NCBI GenBank assembly: GCA_947652115.1
Contig: OX393568.1
Location: 22,755,978 to 22,819,977, forward strand
Length of the DNA: 64,000 bases
Direction: 5' to 3'
Source of the DNA: Blastomussa wellsi
Lineage: Eukaryota; Cnidaria; Anthozoa; Scleractinia; Plerogyridae
Shown: piece after piece, positions 12,486 to 23,515 of the stretch
Layout: each line of letters begins with the position of its first letter
Position numbering within the stretch: the first letter of the stretch is position 1
Notes under the pieces: generated by a model
The model's database searches: none
Seen by the model: only the letters and a program-made list of their open reading frames with translations
Told to the model about the DNA's origin: nothing
Translations under genes and position numbers: made by a program

Positions 12486-13412
12486 CAGACATGTTTACAG
12501 TGTTCGATTGAGGAAAGAGAGCATGCCTTGGTTAGGGTTATCGAAAGGCTCGAAAAATCGAGGGTTCGATAAATCTTAATACCACTGTCACCGAGGTAAA
12601 GTGTCACCCTCGGGCAAGACATCTCAATAAAATTTAGCGTGTAATATAGCAAACATTGTTCAAAAATGTATAAAATTGTTCCCTTTGATGTAAATTATAT
12701 TGTAAATATGGGGAACGATTTGACTGTAGTCTATACCCCATGACTGTAGTCTATACCCCATGCCAGTTTTCAATTTTGTTGTTGTGCTTGTTGCTTTTTG
12801 TAATTACCGCATGTTTTTTCTTTGCTGTACTGGAACGGTTTAGGTCATGCAAGAACGCTTATTGTGGTACGGTTATTAGAGGTAACACTACCTGTCAGCT
12901 TAACGTTCAGTCAAATAATTATGCTGTTTGTCCGAAACGTCTTTCAATCTCTTGAACTTGAAAAAGACTGCAATTGCATCAATAACTTTACGTTCTTTCC
13001 TGGCACATAACCAAATTATTCCCATCTTGAAACACTTGAGCCCCCAGAGAGAAAATTGATTTACCTAGGGAAAATTTACCTGAGTTCACCCGAGGTAAAT
13101 TTATCATGGTGCGCAAATCGGAAACAAAGTGCATGTTAGAAAATTTCGCTAACTGGCGGGACGGCGCTTGGTCGAGTTAAATGAAGTGAAGTTGTTCGGG
13201 TGAATTGATGGTGTAGGAACACTCCACTTGGCCCTGAATTATGTAATCGATATAAAAGAAAGCCATTATAGATCGGGTCCGGGTCGTCTCCATGAGCACA
13301 CTGGTTTCTGAAACGAAAAATGATAAGCTATAGCATGAAACGTGTACTGATTGCAAATGATTTATACTTACATGTTCGATCTAAACCCCGCCATCTGCCT
13401 CCTTTGACACAC

Positions 13413-14346
13413 AGTAGTAGTAGTAGTAAACTTTATTTCAACTCGGATTGAAGAGTAGCGCGTAAGCGCTAATATCTCCGAGAAATAAATACAGCAAAAA
13501 TATATGTACAATAAACAATGTATACATGCTTGTAAAATTATATATTGAACACAATCAAGTAAGGATTAAGAAATTAATCTAACTAGTTACAAAGGCAAGG
13601 CAGTTGTTTCTAAAATAGGTTATATTGGTGGTAGTTCTAAGATCGTCGTTTAACATATTCCACAATTTGGGCGCAAGAAATTTGAAGGAATTTTTCCCGA
13701 AAAATGTAGTATTTACGCGTGGTAATTGCAATTTGTTTATACCTCTAAGCCCATTAATGTTGGTTCTCGGTGTGAATAATGCTGTTATATAGGCAGGTGT
13801 GGCTGCTTGAAAGGACTTATGAACTAAAATCAACATATCGAGGAATCTACTCTTACTCAGGCCTACAAGGTCCAGACTTTCCAAAAGCACCTCATATGTG
13901 CTATCGTTATCACCAAGAATTATTCGTAAAGCATGTTTATTAAGGAGTTCTAATTTTTCCGAATTCCTAGCACCACAAAAATGCCAGATGGTGCTACAGT
14001 ATTGAAAATGTGGCTTAATAAAAGCCTTGTAAAGCCGTGCTTTAGTTGAATTACTTGGGATATGTCTGAATCTCTTAATGACTTGAATTTGATTGTGTAC
14101 TCTTGCACAGACGTTAGAAACATGCTTGGAAAAATTGAGTTTATTATCCAAATTGACACCCAGTAAGTTAATACTCGTTTCCTTATCAATTTCCACATTC
14201 CCAATCTTAAAATTAAAATCGTATGTTTTTTTACCTAAAAACACACGCGACAAAAGCGACAAAAGACTTGCAGTTCGATGTTTTTCAAGTAAAACGTGAC
14301 GTGATAAAATCAATCTGTCATCAGCCCGTTTGCCGACGAGCATCAA
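13413..14346 (-). mobile_element. 5'-truncated non-LTR retrotransposon, reverse transcriptase C-terminal part
   Basis: A 255-codon open frame (14346-13579, minus) matches the region after the catalytic core in Jockey/CR1-type reverse transcriptases. Recognisable pieces are NLLGVNLDNKLNFSKHV, KARLYKAFIKPHFQYCSTIW and LELLNKHALRIILGD. The catalytic palm motif lies upstream and is missing, so the copy is 5'-truncated and dead, as is usual for target-primed insertion. The 3' end at about 13413 is a short TAC trinucleotide tail next to an AATAAA-type signal, a tail style typical of such elements. It lies between the two FADD-like genes. Confidence 0.85.
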
Positions 14347-14629
14347 TTGGCTAACTTCCTTGGGATTTCAGTTTACCCCTTCAAAACATGTAGGGTAACT
14401 GTCAATGGAAATTCTATTCTTCCCTTGACATATTCAAGCTTCGATGGGAAAAGTCTGATGAAATTCTTAATTCCTAAGGTAAACAATACACCAAAGGTAG
14501 GATTTCCATCCAAAGAATTGCATTGGAAGTAACATTATAAACGAAAAGTGGTTATTTATTTTCGATGTTCACGGGAGATCTTCACACGATGGCGGCCACG
14601 AGCAAATAAGCTGAAACCGAAACAAATAC

Positions 14630-14827
14630 CAGCGTGCAACGCGGTCGTAGTGTGTGCACCACCTGATCTGACGTCACACCTGACGGGATTGGGTTGGGTT
14701 GTAAACCATGACACGTCACAATAATCATCAGCGTGCAACGCGGTCGTAGTGTGTGCACCACCTGATCTGACGTCACACCTGACGGGATTGGGTTGGGTCG
14801 TAAACCATTACACGTCACAATAATCAT
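14630..14827. repeat. Two tandem 99-bp copies, each with a perfect CRE-like TGACGTCA
   Basis: Copies at 14630-14728 and 14729-14827 start cagcgtgcaacgcggtcg and are nearly identical. Each contains the palindrome tgacgtca and a second cacgtcaca motif. They end about 40 bp upstream of a TATA box and 113 bp upstream of the start codon of the second FADD-like gene, so they may act as a duplicated enhancer. That role is inference. Confidence 0.8.
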
Positions 14828-14867
14828 CGATACGTCACGATATCCGGTATGTATTCAATTAGAAAAG

Positions 14868-14875
14868 TATATAAG
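14868..14875 (+). promoter_or_regulatory. TATA box of the second FADD-like gene
   Basis: tatataag lies 66 bp upstream of the ATG at 14941 and just downstream of the duplicated CRE-bearing block. A transcription start about 30 bp further on would give a leader of about 40 bases. Confidence 0.5.
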
Positions 14876-14940
14876 TGTCGACCCCGGGTGTCGACCACAG
14901 TTGTCTTGGTCTGTCTTATTGCATGTTTTTTTCGCTGAGA

Positions 14941-17900
14941 ATGGAAAGCACACCAATTTCAGGGTATAGAAAATTTATATTTTCTCTCTGTGAAGAACTT
15001 TCCACCAGTAATTTGGGTTCAATGAAGTTTTTATGCCGAGACGTCCTGACGACCAGAGAACTTGAAGAAATCGGTAACAGCGCTTTGGATTTCGTTATCA
15101 TTCTAGAGAAAAAGCAGAAACTTGGTAGTGAGAACTTCCATTTGTTAGAAGATCTATTAATACAAGTAAAACGAGAGGATTTGATGCGGAAATTGAAGAA
15201 CTTTGAAACTCAACAACACAGAGAAAAGACGCGTGACTATGACGATAAACCGAAGAACGGATCTTTTGTTTTGATCAACAATCTGCAAGATTATGTTACA
15301 GACGCCAAATTACCCACAACCTTGCCTAGCAGATTAAGCCATAATCGCAAATACAGTCAACAGGCATGTTTTAATCCTCATGGTAAGTTATTCATTTATT
15401 TTTATTTTATTTTGAACGAAAATTCTGAAGAAGCACTCTGTACTATTTTTACTGCGAAATGTCACGCCCTCGATGTGGCGCAAGATGTCACGCCATTTGC
15501 AGCGAAGAGATCGACGCGCAATACCGCCAATTGGTCGAACATTTTCTCCATCGGATTCATCTGCATCCGGGCCTAGTGGCTCATCAGGCCGGATCTTATC
15601 CCGGTTTCAGTAGCATGAACCGACAGAGTATTTCTACTCCCCCCTGGATGGAATGCTAGTCCATCGTTGGGTTACCCCCAGCAGTTAATTCGCTGGTATC
15701 CATTTATATACCCCTGGGTGAAGAGAAGCACTGTGAGAGTTAGTTGTCTTGCCCCTGCCAGGGCTCGTGCAAGGAGTCCAGCGCACTGACTGTTAGGCCA
15801 CCGCGCCTCCCTACAAAGGCTAGTCACCTTGCACGATTCGCCACTTTCACATCTGCCATAATAACCTCTTACTAAACTGAGCGCGATGGCCGTACTGGGG
15901 AACATTGACCCGAGGTACGGGCCGAGCGCAGCGATGTCCGTACAAAAATGACCGAGGGCCAATATTCCCCAGTACGGCTCGAGAAAGCTAGGTTAGAAAG
16001 TAGTTTATTATATGGCACTTGGGTCATGCATGCTTATTAAAAACGCACTTTCGGTAACTTGAATTCAGAAATTTTCCGCGTTATTAAACGTGTTTGATGA
16101 AATAAGCAACTCTGAAAGTACAAGCTACCACGATTCTGAAAAGATTTTTCTTAATTAGAGAATTTATATACGTTTTCTTTCCGCAGTTGAAGTTGCAAAT
16201 ATTAAATTCTCCAACTTCAGAAAAAAATACGTGGCTTTGGACCGTTTCTATGGAAACCGTCCGTATGGCAAAAAATCGGCCAAGCAAGAACCAATCAGAA
16301 CGCTCGGATTTTCCTTTCCATATAATAATGCACCTTGTTTGCCCCCTAAAATTTGCATAAGCATTGTCATTAGCTTCTCTTGAGACGACTGTAATAGCCA
16401 GAAGAAAATGGAAACAAATTAAGGCCATGCAAGGTACAAGGTGTATTTTCGGGATGTGGAAATGGCGAATAAACCCATTCTTAGCTAAATTTTGCTGAAA
16501 AAACAAGCTCAAGTTTATAAGTATTGACAGTATTTATAGCAGTGTTTTATATTTAGGGGAAAGCAGTGAAAAAGCAAAGAAATACTTCTAAGCAACTAAA
16601 AACTGGACCTGTATAAATTTCGAAACGGTGGAATATGTTACAGCATAAGGATAAGCACAAGAAGAAAGGACGGTAATTAGCATTGGAGAGGGATTTTTAA
16701 ACCTAACACAGCGTCCACTGAAATGGCAAACGAATTCCCCTGTAGACTCTGTGACCCTCTTCCGCAGTATGATTTCATTCTGTCAGCGGTCACCCCACAT
16801 TATTAATATTCACCTTCATGTACTCAGCAAGAGCAGTTACCACTGTTATGCAGGTTATTTCTTCGCTTTGCTTGCGGTTAGCACGGTTAGGTTTGCTTGG
16901 GGTTAGCAAGGTTAGGTTTGCTTGCGGTTAGCACGGTTAGGTTTGCTTGGGGTTAGCACGGTTAGGTTTGCTTGGGGTTAGCACGGTTAGGTTTGCTTGG
17001 GGTTAGCACGGTTAGGTTTGCTTGCGGTTAGCACGGTTAGGTTAGCTTGTGGTTAGCACGGTTAGGTTTGCTTGTGGTTAGCACGGTTAGGTTTGCTTGG
17101 GGTTAGCACGGTTAGGTTTGCTTGGGGTTAGCATGGTTAGGTTTGCTTGGGGTTAGCACGGTTAGGTTTGCTTGTGGTTAGCACGGTTAGGTTTGCTTGG
17201 GGTTAGCACGGTTAGGTTTGCTTGTGGTTAGCACAGTTAGGTTTGCTTGGGGTTAGCACGGTTAGGTTTGCTTGCGGTTAGCACGGTTAGGTTTTCTTGG
17301 GGTTAGCACGGTTAGGTTTGCTTGCGGTTAGCACGGTTAGGTTTGCTTGTGGTTAGCACGGTTAGGTTTGCTTGGGGTTAGCACGGTTAGGTTTGCTTGG
17401 GGTTAGCACGGTTAGGTTTGCTTGCGGTTAGCACGGTTAGGTTTGCTTGCGGTTAGCACGGTTAGGTTTGCTTGGGGTTAGCACGGTTAGGTTTGCTTGG
17501 GGTTAGCACGGTTAGGTTTGCTTGTGGTTAGCACGGTTAGGTTTGCTTGCGGTTAGCCCGGTTAGGTTTGCTTGCGGTTAGTTTCACTCTATTTTAGGTT
17601 TGCTTGCGGTTAGTTTCACTCTATTTTAGGTTTGCTTGCGGTTAGCACGGTTAGGTTTGCTTGGGGTTAGCATGGTTAGGTTTGCTTGGGGTTCGCACGG
17701 TTAGGTTTGCTTGGGGTTCGCACGGCTAGGTTTGCTTGCGGTTAGCACGGTTAGGTTTGCTTGCGGTTAGTTTCACTCTATTTTAGGTTTGCTTGGGGTT
17801 AGCACGGTTAGGTTTGCTTGGGGTTAGCACGGTTAGGTTTGCTTGGGGTTAGCACGGTTAGGTTTGCTTGGGGTTAGCCCGGTTAGGTTTGCTTGTGGTT

Positions 17901-20900
17901 AGCACGGTTAGGTTTGCTTGGGGTTAGCACGGTTAGGTTTGCTTGGGGTTAGCACGGTTAGGTTTGCTTGTGGTTAGCACGGTTAGGTTTGCTTGTGGTT
18001 AGCACGGTTAGGTTTGCTTGCGGTTAGCACGGTTAGGTTTGCTTGCGGTTAGTTTCACTCTATTTTAGGTTTGCTTGCGGTTAGTTTCACTCTATTTTAG
18101 GTTTGCTTGCGGTTAGCACGGTTAGGTTTGCTTGGGGTTAGCATGGTTAGGTTTGCTTGGGGTTCGCACGGTTAGGTTTGTTTGGGGTTAGCACGGTTAG
18201 GTTTGCTTGTGGTTAGCACGGTTAGGTTTGCTTGTGGTTAGCACGGTTAGGTTTGCTTGGGGTTAGCACGGTTAGGTTTGCTTGGGGTTAGCACGGTTAG
18301 GTTTGCTTGGGGTTAGTTTCACTCTATTTTAGGTTTGCTTGCGGTTAGCACGGTTAGGTTTGCTTGGGGTTAGCACGGTTAGGTTTGCTTGTGGTTAGCA
18401 CGGTTAGGTTTGCTTGTGGTTAGCACGGTTAGGTTTGCTTGCGGTTAGCACGGTTAGGTTTGCTTGGGGTTAGCACGGTTAGGTTTGCTTGAGGTTAGCA
18501 CGGTTAGGTTTGCTTGCGGTTAGTTTCACTCTATTTTAGGTTTGCTTGCGGTTAGCACGGTTAGGTTTGCTTGGGGTTAGCACGGTTAGGTTTGCTTGGG
18601 GTTAGCACGGTTAGGTTTGCTTGGGGTTAGCACGGTTAGGTTTGCTTGTGGTTAGCACGGTTAGGTTTGCTTGCGGTTAGCACGGTTAGGTTTGCTTGCG
18701 GTTAGCACGGTTAGGTTTGCTTGGGGTTAGCACGGTTAGGTTTGCTTGGGGTTAGCACGGTTAGGTTTGCTTGTGGTTAGCACGGTTAGGTTTGCTTGCG
18801 GTTAGCCCGGTTAGGTTTGCTTGCGGTTAGTTTCACTCTATTTTAGGTTTGCTTGCGGTTAGTTTCACTCTATTTTAGGTTTGCTTGCGGTTAGCACGGT
18901 TAGGTTTGCTTGGGGTTAGCATGGTTAGGTTTGCTTGGGGTTCGCACGGTTAGGTTTGCTTGGGGTTCGCACGGCTAGGTTTGCTTGCGGTTAGCACGGT
19001 TAGGTTTGCTTGCGGTTAGTTTCACTCTATTTTAGGTTTGCTTGGGGTTAGCACGGTTAGGTTTGCTTGGGGTTAGCACGGTTAGGTTTGCTTGGGGTTA
19101 GCACGGTTAGGTTTGCTTGGGGTTAGCCCGGTTAGGTTTGCTTGCGGTTAGTTTCACTCTATTTTAGGTTTGCTTGCGGTTAGTTTCACTCTATTTTAGG
19201 TTTGCTTGCGGTTAGCACGGTTAGGTTTGCTTGGGGTTAGCATGGTTAGGTTTGCTTGGGGTTCGCACGGTTAGGTTTGCTTGGGGTTAGTTTCACTCTA
19301 TTTTAGGTTTGCTTGGGGTTAGCACGGTTAGGTTTGCTTGGGGTTAGCACGGTTAGGTTTGCTTGGGGTTAGCACGGTTAGGTTTGCTTGGGGTTAGCCC
19401 GGTTAGGTTTGCTTGTGGTTAGCACGGTTAGGTTTGCTTGGGGTTAGCACGGTTAGGTTTGCTTGGGGTTAGCACGGTTAGGTTTGCTTGTGGTTAGCAC
19501 GGTTAGGTTTGCTTGTGGTTAGCACGGTTAGGTTTGCTTGCGGTTAGCACGGTTAGGTTTGCTTGCGGTTAGTTTCACTCTATTTTAGGTTTGCTTGCGG
19601 TTAGTTTCACTCTATTTTAGGTTTGCTTGCGGTTAGCACGGTTAGGTTTGCTTGGGGTTAGCATGGTTAGGTTTGCTTGGGGTTCGCACGGTTAGGTTTG
19701 TTTGGGGTTAGCACGGTTAGGTTTGCTTGTGGTTAGCACGGTTAGGTTTGCTTGTGGTTAGCACGGTTAGGTTTGCTTGGGGTTAGCACGGTTAGGTTTG
19801 CTTGGGGTTAGCACGGTTAGGTTTGCTTGGGGTTAGTTTCACTCTATTTTAGGTTTGCTTGCGGTTAGCACGGTTAGGTTTGCTTGGGGTTAGCACGGTT
19901 AGGTTTGCTTGTGGTTAGCACGGTTAGGTTTGCTTGTGGTTAGCACGGTTAGGTTTGCTTGCGGTTAGCACGGTTAGGTTTGCTTGGGGTTAGCACGGTT
20001 AGGTTTGCTTGAGGTTAGCACGGTTAGGTTTGCTTGCGGTTAGTTTCACTCTATTTTAGGTTTGCTTGCGGTTAGCACGGTTAGGTTTGCTTGGGGTTAG
20101 CACGGTTAGGTTTGCTTGGGGTTAGCACGGTTAGGTTTGCTTGGGGTTAGCACGGTTAGGTTTGCTTGGGGTTAGCACGGTTAGGTTTGCTTGTGGTTAG
20201 CACGGTTAGGTTTGCTTGGGGTTAGCACGGTTAGGTTTGCTTGGGGTTAGCCCGGTTAGGTTTGCTTGTGGTTAGCACGGTTAGGTTTGCTTGTGGTTAG
20301 CACGGTAAGGTTTGCTTGTGGTTAGCACGGTTAGGTTTGCTTGTGGTTAGCACGGTTAGGTTTGCTTGGGGTTAGCACGGTTAGATTTGCTTGGGGTTAG
20401 TTTCACTCTATTTTAGGATTGCTTGCGGTTAGTTTTACTCCATTTTGCTTGCGGTTAGCTTTCATTTGATGTTAGGGTAACTCTATATTAATTACCAATA
20501 CTGTTCATTATATGTAGTTTAAATTTAGGGGGATTTGGTAGCCAGCTGCACTGTGACACAGTGGTTAAGTATGCCTCGTCGGGCCGGGTTCGACGCTCAG
20601 ACCCTGCATAGTAGTTCGTTCTTTTTCGTCTTAAAAAAGTTGTAAGACTTAGAATTTTAGATGAAGAAGGAGGGGGTCACAGAGTCTACGGGGGAATTCG
20701 CTACCACACTGAAATGACACGTCCCAACGCGCACACTCATGCCGCTTGTTTGAGAAGATAATGAATTATTTGCTTTGTCGAAACGAAAGCTTGGGATGCC
20801 TGTGTACTTATGGGCCAACAATTCATGAAAGTTGTATTATTTCTTTTTTTTTGGTAGAAACTCAAGTCATGTTAAGGAACGTTGGTGCCGACTTATATGA

Positions 20901-21090
20901 AAACCTTGGTTTCTTGTTGAATTCCGCGTCTCTTAGAGACCCATGGATACAACTGGCTGGGAAGCACGCCAAGCACACAAATGCTGCTGGAGGACTGGGC
21001 CTGGTCAGCCTTGTACCAGGTTCTCAAGGCAATCCGATACTGAGACGATGCCGCGGGGGAACTTACCACCATTTTAGTACCCTTGTGTAG
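14941..21090 (+). CDS. FADD-like paralogue with intact DED and broken death domain
   Basis: Tandem duplicate of the gene at 9847. Exon 1 is 14941-15382 (donor CATG|GTAAGT, phase 1). It encodes an intact death effector domain with the same MKFLCRDVL and KREDLMRKL signatures and the same linker layout. Exon 2 is 20858-21090, entered at the identical AAACTCAAGTC acceptor position. The joined frame is open for 224 residues. The death domain is normal only for its first half (to WIQLAGK). Compared with the first copy, a net loss of about 44 bases then shifts the frame, and the tail ends in unrelated residues. The ancestral frame downstream is still readable (STQMLLEDW, then an 18-base in-frame loss and an in-frame TGA before DDAAGEL). 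Either this is a decaying gene, or it survives as a DED-only regulator of the kind that competes for caspase-8. The single intron is 5.5 kb and carries a 4-kb repeat element. Confidence 0.65.
15561..15811 (-). mobile_element. tRNA-derived SINE, copy A
   Basis: Reverse-oriented copy of a SINE also seen at 37026-37248 and 43163-43443. Shared segments include the end piece ctgcatccgggcctagtggc, the motif actagcatcccatccagggg (reversed here), and the head near gaggctcagtggcctaa. It lies in the intron of the second FADD-like gene and is more diverged than copy C. Confidence 0.8.
15898..15977. repeat. Inverted repeat, probable MITE relic
   Basis: ggccgtactggggaacattg at the left pairs with caatattccccagtacggct at the right over about 80 bp, with a gcgcagcg-rich loop. 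The layout resembles the MITE at 11082. Confidence 0.65.
16322..16466. mobile_element. Diverged copy of the 3948-4119 MITE family
   Basis: It shares ataataatgcaccttgtttg at one end, the gcataagcattgtc interior and a caaggtgtatt...gggatg end with the element at 3948-4119. The arms have drifted. Confidence 0.65.
16867..20456. repeat. 25-bp minisatellite with GGTTAG hexamers
   Basis: About 140 copies of a unit such as gcacggttaggtttgcttgg plus ggtta. The main variable base is the one in cttgNggtta (g, c or t). A second, 32-bp unit type inserts gtttcactctatttta. Each 25-bp unit holds two GGTTAG hexamers, a rotation of the TTAGGG telomere repeat. Large blocks repeat at offsets of 1249 bp (17551 against 18800) and 1520 bp (18041 against 19561), including matching rare variants such as ttcgcacggctagg and gtttgtttgggg. 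Confidence 0.95.
20541..20606 (+). repeat. tRNA-like module (A box and B box) inside the repeat element
   Basis: gtgacacagtggttaag resembles a pol III A box, and gggccgggttcgacgctc about 30 bases on contains a B box (GGTTCGA). The segment does not fold as a complete tRNA, so it is read as a SINE head and not as a tRNA gene. Confidence 0.5.
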
Positions 21091-23515
21091 TACTGTGTAA
21101 CAGATAACAGTCAAAATGAAAAAAGCGCGAACCAAATATAATTAAATTCCAAACGAATGCAGTGCTGTTAAATCATGTTCTTACGAACCATTTTTTTCGT
21201 AAAAAGATAGATTTTGGATCTATCGTCAAGTTGCAATGGGCGACAAAAGTAGTTGCGATAATTGGTTGAAATGAGTTCTTATTTCTATAATTCCGTTATT
21301 CCGCTTTGAATCCTGTGTACATTGGGAATTTCACCCCCAACCTCCTTCCCATCATCTGCATAACAGCAACATGAAATGACCAAATTTTCAGTACGGGAAG
21401 ACCGGGAACCACGACGGCTAAATTCCCGTTTTTCTGTTTGAAAATAAACGCCGTCCTTACATTTTCTACAAGAGCTACGTCTGAAAGCGATTCTCATTCA
21501 CCGAATACATCAAGTCAGTTGTGAGAAATGGTAGTAAAACAACAGTTCACCGGCACGACTTTGCTTGTTGTGTCTTACATGTGTTTCCGTGGCGTTTTGG
21601 GGCCGTTTCAAGGCGATTCCAGCAAGTTTTAGTTTCTCTTCCTCTATATGGTCAAGTACAGAGATCTTTAGTGGAAGCGAAAGCAATTAAAACTCGCTAA
21701 ATTCGATTTGAAACGGCACAATACGCCAAGGAAACACAAGTATTCACACACAGGAGAGGAAAAATAAGTTTTTTTTGTCATTGAATCTCTTTACCATATC
21801 TCGAACTATCATTTTACGATCGTTACGTTCTCATGGATTCAACCCCTTGTACTTGCGCAGCGATTTACGCGGTTTATATTGTTCATGGATCACAGGAAGC
21901 TTGGGATACCTGTGATTTAACATTTAATAATTAGTTGTGAATATAAAGTGGAAGCGTTGGCAAAGAGACACATAAAAACAAATTAAATAAAACTGATATA
22001 AATAGCCTATCAAATGAGATTTGCATAACAGATAGGTTGTGTATGTATCAGTTCAGTCAAAATGGTCTGCAACGATACGTATTAAGATTAACCCCTCGGG
22101 TCGGTCATGCGATACCGTATTTCCGTGTCATAAAAGAAACTGGAAAAACAGTTCACCCCCAGCACTATCTCGAGTCAGTAGCCCTGCACTTTTTATCGCC
22201 CTTTATGGAATTAAATAACACCAAAAGAAAGCCCAGTGTACTGCATGATAATTCAAGTCATAACGTGCAAGTCACATGCTTTTTCGATTTGACTGCAAAC
22301 GTGATACAACACACGGATGTACTTGAAACAATTACCGGTAACTAGCATAGTTTCCGCATTCCTGAATCCAGGGACTTTCCCGCCTTAAATGCACGTATAA
22401 ATATTTCGTTGCCTCGTCGATTCTCTATTCAGGCTGGTGGACAGACCTGGCTACAAGTCGGGCTCACAGAGCGCGAAGCGCGCAGGTGAAAGTGAACGAC
22501 TGAGAAATTAAAGTCTAGCTGGCGGGAAGATTTGGGATTCACAAAGTGAGTGTATGGAATTTATTTCTCTCCTGTTATATATTTTTGGACCCGGTTCGTG
22601 CTTATAGTATTGCGTGTACTGTGCAAGTTGTGCGTGTAAAATACGAAATTCAGGGAAACAGAAAACATTCTAAACATTTTCCAAGTTTAAACGCGAACAG
22701 AGGCTCGTAATCGAGCCTAAACTTGAGCGGCAGTGTGATTGTTTCTACAGCTTTCAAGTTAACCCAAACTTTCACGAGTGTTTTGACCCGATACGGAAAA
22801 GTGCTGTTTGCATTCGTTTTATCGCACTTCGAGATTATCAAAATGTAAATTCTCCTTGCTTGTACCATCATTACGTCGACAGCTTATGCATCTTAGGTTT
22901 GTTTTAGCGCGAGCTTTCTTTCAGGCTGTTTTATCCGTTTCAAAAATCTACCAAGCGACTATTTATCGTACATATTTCTCAGTTCCAATGTCTTTCAGTA
23001 TGTTTTCGTCTCATTGTGATAATTTAGTTGTCGGACGTGACATTATTTGAATTTACCAGCTTTATTAATTCTCATAATTCGCTAGCAGGCCAAGGCGCAG
23101 AGAATTTTCCGTGCAGCTGTAAGCAAACTAAACGATCTGCCTTTTGTTTAAGCCTAAATAAACAAAAATGCTAATTGCCGACATCAAACAGGTTGAGCTT
23201 ACACCACGAGAAAACTACTGGACTTTGATCAACGTCTGTGGACTTTGAGCTTCGGGTCGCGACATGTGGATGACGCATTTGTTTTAATTTATGCCAACTA
23301 AGCATATTTGCAGTACAGCATAAAATACCTTACATTTCAGATTTTGGAAGGTTCAGTTTCAAGTTTTAGTCGCCAGATACGAACCAGAGGCGAGCACTAA
23401 CAGTTTCCTTTCCACGCAGGCCTGTTACATCCTGTTGTTTCCGACAGTTTCTTAATTTGAGTCTATTCAAACTGCTCGACGATTTTCAGTCATACAGTTC
23501 TATTCCGTATGTATG
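21091..23515. other. Intergenic stretch after the second FADD-like gene
   Basis: Unremarkable AT-rich sequence. The longest open frame (22037-22345, plus) has no recognisable domain and no good splice context. The region may include far-upstream exons of the TNF-receptor gene, which I could not identify. Confidence 0.4.

Larger units (their letters stand above)
11950..13412. other. Intergenic region after the first FADD-like gene
   Basis: It contains the likely 3' untranslated region and polyadenylation signal (near 12627), one GC-rich hairpin (12116-12198), a 49-bp tandem duplication (12388-12485) and a 20-bp direct repeat of tgactgtagtctatacccca at about 12721-12760. No coding exon was recognised. 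Confidence 0.5.
16724..20706. mobile_element. 4-kb inverted-repeat element made of a minisatellite, with 8-bp target duplication
   Basis: The left end starts TGGCAAACGAATTCCCC and the right end finishes GGGGAATTCGCTACCA. The inverted match runs about 34 bp, through tgtagactctgtgaccc. Immediately outside, the octamer CACTGAAA is present at both sides (16716-16723 and 20707-20714) as a perfect direct repeat. The interior has no open reading frame of note. It consists of about 140 bp of unique left sequence, 3.6 kb of 25-bp minisatellite, and a right part holding a tRNA-like A-box/B-box module. The structure says a non-autonomous transposon inserted in the intron of the second FADD-like gene. 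An 8-bp duplication fits hAT or P-type transposases, but the TGG termini do not match a family I can name. Confidence 0.8.

Noticed and set aside
13579..14346. Host gene for a 255-residue protein
   Set aside because: The sequence is the C-terminal part of a non-LTR retrotransposon reverse transcriptase with a typical trinucleotide 3' tail and no start context.
20541..20606. Functional tRNA gene
   Set aside because: A and B boxes are present but no complete cloverleaf or anticodon arm can be drawn, and it lies within a mobile element.
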